Shown piece by piece: positions 6,721 to 9,208 of a DNA stretch of 9,208 nucleotides. Origin of the DNA: UBA4582 sp964228885 (lineage in GTDB: Bacteria; Pseudomonadota; Gammaproteobacteria; Pseudomonadales; Azotimanducaceae). Positions within the stretch are counted from its first letter, which is position 1. The number at the start of each line of letters is the position of its first letter. A program made the position numbers and the translations under genes. Below the pieces are notes generated by a model. It made no database searches and was not told the DNA's origin. It saw only the letters and a list, made by a program, of their open reading frames with translations. The stretch is taken from positions 1-9,208 of the forward strand of contig CAXRCG010000255.1 in the NCBI GenBank assembly GCA_964228885.1. The letters run 5' to 3'.

Positions 6721-7764
6721 ATGAAGCTAGGACTGAGTATTGGCTATTCAGGCGGAGAGATGAGGCTGCCAATTGAAAAGGTTCAGCTGGCAGAGCGACT
6801 AGGCTATGACTCCGTATGGACGGCTGAAGCCTATGGCTCCGATGCTTTGTCTCCGCTCGCTTTTCTCGCAGCAAAAACTGAGCGCATCAAGCTAGGCACA
6901 GGCGTCATCCAATTGGCCGGAAGAACCCCGGCCAATGCGGCAATGACTGTCGCGACGATCGATGCATTAGCGGGAGGCAACCGCGTGATTTGTGGCATCG
7001 GGGTATCGGGTCCGCAGATTGTTGAAGGCTGGTACGGTCAGCCCTGGGGCCGCCCTTATTACCGTCTAAAAGACTACGTCACCATCATGAAAAAGATTTT
7101 TGCACGAGAAGAACCCGTTGTGCATAACGGCAAAGAAATATCACTGCCTTATACGGGTGATGGCAGCCTTGGCGTCGGTAAACCTTTGAAATCGATCCTG
7201 CACATGAATCCCGCAATTCCTATCTGGCTTGGTACGGGAATGGAGTCGACAGTCCGGATGACGGCTGAGATTGCAGACGGCTGGCTGCCATTGGGATTAG
7301 TACCGGAAACTTGCAATGTCTATGAACCATGGATTGAAGAAGGCCTTAAAAAAGCCAACAAGGACAGTTCTCAGTTTGACATACAGGGTGGCGCTGCTGT
7401 GATCGTGACGGAGGATGTGAAGATGGCGATGAATCGCCTGAAGCCAAATATTGCGCTGTACGTTGGCGGCATGGGCCATAAGACCAAAAACTTCCATAAG
7501 GAAATGATGATCCGCAGGGGGTTCGGTGACGCCGCAGAACGTATACAGGAGTTGTTCCTGGCGAAAAACAAACGTGAGGCTATTGAGGCCGTACCTGATG
7601 AGTTTGTTGATCAAGGCGCACTTATTGGTGATAGAGCTAGAATTCAGAAGCGCTTTAGAGACTGGGAGGATAGCGGCATTACTGGGCTCACGGTGAGCGG
7701 TAACGATGACGCCCTGCGTTTAATGGCAGAGCTTGCCAGGCTCAATGTCGAACCTAACATCTAA
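6721..7764 (+). CDS. LLM-class F420-type oxidoreductase, Rv3520c-like
   Basis: This 347-residue luciferase-like TIM-barrel protein closely resembles M. tuberculosis Rv3520c as I recall it, including equal length. Shared blocks are MKLGLSIGY at the N-terminus, VWTAEAYGSDA (32-42), KLGTGVIQLAGRTPANAAM (57-75), GVSGPQIVEGWYGQ (94-107), EIADGWLP in the middle, and ALYVGGMGHKTKNFH near the C-terminal third. The family uses reduced F420 or FMN to oxidise or reduce organic substrates; Rv3520c is annotated as a probable F420-dependent oxidoreductase with no proven reaction, and its gene lies in the cholesterol-catabolism region. The start follows AAGGAG (6709-6714), 6 nt away. The stop is 24 bp before the crotonase gene, indicating co-transcription. 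The fold is certain; whether F420 or FMN is the cofactor cannot be read from the sequence. Confidence 0.93.
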   Translation: MKLGLSIGYSGGEMRLPIEKVQLAERLGYDSVWTAEAYGSDALSPLAFLAAKTERIKLGTGVIQLAGRTPANAAMTVATIDALAGGNRVICGIGVSGPQIVEGWYGQPWGRPYYRLKDYVTIMKKIFAREEPVVHNGKEISLPYTGDGSLGVGKPLKSILHMNPAIPIWLGTGMESTVRMTAEIADGWLPLGLVPETCNVYEPWIEEGLKKANKDSSQFDIQGGAAVIVTEDVKMAMNRLKPNIALYVGGMGHKTKNFHKEMMIRRGFGDAAERIQELFLAKNKREAIEAVPDEFVDQGALIGDRARIQKRFRDWEDSGITGLTVSGNDDALRLMAELARLNVEPNI

Positions 7765-7788
7765 TACGAGAAACGAAAGGATAAGAAT

Positions 7789-8778
7789 ATGAGCACACCA
7801 TCGGATAAAAGCAAAAAGGCGGACCATCGCATGGTGAAATGGTCACCGCCATACCGACGCGAAAACGTCGAGATGCCAGAATTCGATCTCGTCGATATCG
7901 AGCGTGATGGCCCCATCGGTAGAATCGTACTTAATTCGCCCGAAAAGCGTAATCCATTAGGCTATGAACGTCTTTTACAAATAGAAATGGCAGCGAAGCT
8001 GCTCGAACTCGATGACGAGGTTCGAGTAATCATTATCAAAGGGCAGGGGCCGAGTTTCTGCGCAGGTTACGATATTACGCCGGTGAAGAAAGGTGAGCGA
8101 CAGCGAAACATGCCCCCTGGTGGTTATATAAACCCTAAGCGCGATCGGCTTTGGCAGTCCTATGATCTGGAGCATGCGCGCGTGTATATGACGCTGTTTG
8201 ATCTACAAAAGCCAGTCATTGCACAGATTCAAGGCGCTTGTCTTGCCGGCGGCTCTGAACTTGCCGGCTTCTGTGATCTTAGGATTGTCGCGGATGATGC
8301 GAAAATTGGCTGGCCTGTTGGCCGTAACTGGTCGCCGGGTAACCTGCAATACATCCCATGGCTAGTGGGTATGACAAAAGCCAAATACTATATGTTCACT
8401 TCTGAACCGATGAGCGGCCTTGAGGCAGTGCAATGCCAATGGGCATCGGAATCTGTCCCCGAAGACAAGCTTGAAGCACGTACAGAAGAACTTGCCAACC
8501 TGATCGCGCTGACACCCACTGATTTAATCATGATGACTAAACGAAGCATCAACCGCCAATTCGAAGTCATGGGTTTCAAGACTGGAATTACCGCAAGTGT
8601 CGACCTCTTGGCACTTTCTAGCTTTCGCGAGCAAGGGCTCTATGCGCGTCGATCAGAAAGCGGCGAGGGTGGTGATGAGTTTATGCGCCGAGCAGAGCAA
8701 GATGGGCTAAAAGCAGCGCTTAAATGGCGTGAAGACAAGTTTGGTAACAGCTATCGGGAACCGGATAAGGGCGAGTAG
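7789..8778 (+). CDS. Crotonase-superfamily protein (enoyl-CoA hydratase/isomerase-like), atypical active site
   Basis: This 329-residue protein is longer than the usual 255-270 because of a charged N-terminal tail of about 30 residues, an insert after the first oxyanion loop (97-130), and a C-terminal extension. The crotonase core starts near EFDLVDIERDGPIGRIVLNSP (31-51). The oxyanion-hole loop is FCAGYDI (90-96) and the second is GACLAGGSELAGFCD (149-163). Glu157 aligns with rat crotonase Glu144. The second catalytic Glu (rat Glu164, in GQPE) is Val177 in GWPVGRNWSPG (174-184). It therefore may not be a classical hydratase; isomerase, C-C hydrolase or another CoA-thioester reaction is possible. 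The ATG at 7789 follows AAAGGA (7776-7781). A later in-frame Met (residue 15) would only trim the tail. It is the last gene of the rightward catabolic set; no clear terminator follows. Confidence 0.92.
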   Translation: MSTPSDKSKKADHRMVKWSPPYRRENVEMPEFDLVDIERDGPIGRIVLNSPEKRNPLGYERLLQIEMAAKLLELDDEVRVIIIKGQGPSFCAGYDITPVKKGERQRNMPPGGYINPKRDRLWQSYDLEHARVYMTLFDLQKPVIAQIQGACLAGGSELAGFCDLRIVADDAKIGWPVGRNWSPGNLQYIPWLVGMTKAKYYMFTSEPMSGLEAVQCQWASESVPEDKLEARTEELANLIALTPTDLIMMTKRSINRQFEVMGFKTGITASVDLLALSSFREQGLYARRSESGEGGDEFMRRAEQDGLKAALKWREDKFGNSYREPDKGE

Positions 8779-8789
8779 GCATTAGAGAA

Positions 8790-8817
8790 TTCAAATCAGG
8801 ACAATTGGTGGCATAAT
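8790..8817 (+). promoter_or_regulatory. Candidate promoter for the GntR regulator
   Basis: TTCAAA (8790-8795) and CATAAT (8812-8817, five of six consensus bases) are 16 bp apart. Transcription would start near 8824 in a GC-rich stretch (GCGCCC), leaving about 84 nt before the preferred ATG at 8908. The GC-rich start region resembles growth-rate-regulated promoters, but that is only a resemblance. Confidence 0.45.
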
Positions 8818-8907
8818 ACGCGCCCTACGATGACGTCAGACATCCTTTTTGCGAGATGCACTGTTCGCCTTGGTAAAATTACACTAGCTAGGATCAGCCA
8901 AGATAAG

Positions 8908-9208
8908 ATGCAAAGTACAGATTCCGCCAATGAAAGAGTTGCGATAAAAGTCGCACGGGATATCGTGGGTGATATTCAAGCACGTTCGCTGCGACCGGGA
9001 ACCAAGCTTGACCCTGAACACGTGATGATTCAGAAGTTCGGCGTTTCTCGAGCGACAGTTAGAGAAGCGTTGAGGTTTCTTGAACTTCAAGGAACGTTGC
9101 GGATCAAAGCCGGTCCTGGTGGCGGGCCGGTGGTTAGTGTCCCCGACACAGATAACCTAACGAGCGCAATATCGCTTCAACTGCAATTTGCAAATGCTTC
9201 TTTTAAAG
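8908..9208 (+). CDS. GntR-family transcriptional regulator (N-terminal part, cut by window edge)
   Basis: The first 100 residues are present and give an almost complete GntR winged helix-turn-helix. A helix lies around residues 11-26, followed by LRPGTKLDPEHVMIQKFGVS (28-47), the recognition helix RATVREALRFLELQG (48-62), and the wing LRIKAGPGGGPVVSV (64-78). The segment from about residue 80 (DTDNLTSAISLQLQFA) resembles the beginning of an FCD (FadR-type) effector domain, which commonly senses organic acids or acyl-CoA; the rest lies outside. An in-frame ATG at 8830 would add 26 residues, but it has no ribosome-binding site and falls at the predicted transcription start, so 8908 is preferred. 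The 8908 start itself has only a distant AGGA. It follows the crotonase gene by 129 bp with its own candidate promoter, and it is a natural candidate regulator of the locus. Confidence 0.85.
   Translation, partial: MQSTDSANERVAIKVARDIVGDIQARSLRPGTKLDPEHVMIQKFGVSRATVREALRFLELQGTLRIKAGPGGGPVVSVPDTDNLTSAISLQLQFANASFK

Noticed and set aside
7297..7614. A 105-codon leftward open frame inside the LLM oxidoreductase gene.
   Set aside because: The rightward frame is a full-length family member; the antisense product has no recognisable features.
8882..8891. CACTAGCTAG before the GntR gene, considered as a third copy of the divergent-spacer repeat.
   Set aside because: It shares only the ACTAG core with the 15-bp repeat, well within chance.
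1..9208. Search for defence systems, CRISPR arrays, insertion sequences, phage genes, tRNA or rRNA.
   Set aside because: No repeat array, transposase, integrase, terminal inverted repeat or RNA gene could be seen. Every large frame is a metabolic enzyme or regulator.

Overview
The window looks like bacterial chromosomal DNA with an accessory catabolic locus. Protein-coding sequence fills almost all of it. Base composition is moderate, Shine-Dalgarno sites of the AAGGAG type precede most genes, and the reading frames are intact. Acyl-CoA enzymes next to a GntR regulator suggest a proteobacterium, perhaps a marine gammaproteobacterium that degrades lipids or steroids. That assignment is inference: there is no rRNA or other taxonomic marker here. 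Several proteins also resemble actinobacterial families, most clearly the Rv3520c-like oxidoreductase.

The layout is two divergent gene sets around a 219-bp intergenic region (5240-5458). The leftward set, in order of transcription, is an AMP-forming acyl-CoA ligase (5239-3686), an acyl-CoA dehydrogenase with a candidate catalytic Glu (3589-2390), a second acyl-CoA dehydrogenase without it (2367-1231), and an N-acyl-D-amino-acid deacylase-like amidohydrolase that runs off the left edge (1187-<1). The rightward set is an amidohydrolase_2 (ACMSD-like) TIM-barrel protein (5459-6658), an F420/FMN-type luciferase-like oxidoreductase of the Rv3520c type (6721-7764), and a crotonase-family protein (7789-8778). 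A GntR-family regulator (8908->9208) follows, probably from its own promoter, and is cut by the right edge.

Together the genes read as a CoA-thioester catabolic pathway. The ligase would activate a carboxylic acid, the paired dehydrogenases would form the alpha,beta-double bond, and the crotonase would add water to it or cleave a C-C bond. The LLM oxidoreductase and the two amidohydrolases would supply redox and hydrolytic or decarboxylating steps. The set resembles the cholesterol side-chain region of Mycobacterium tuberculosis (FadE26/FadE27 pair, FadD, EchA19, Rv3520c), so a polycyclic or isoprenoid acid is a reasonable guess at the substrate, but nothing in the sequence fixes it.

The main regulatory signal is a perfect 15-bp direct repeat (5299-5313 and 5417-5431). 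Each copy overlaps the predicted -10 element of one of the two divergent promoters, which suggests one regulator controls both arms. I found no tRNA, rRNA, CRISPR array, insertion sequence or convincing terminator. No gene-free stretch exceeds 300 bases.
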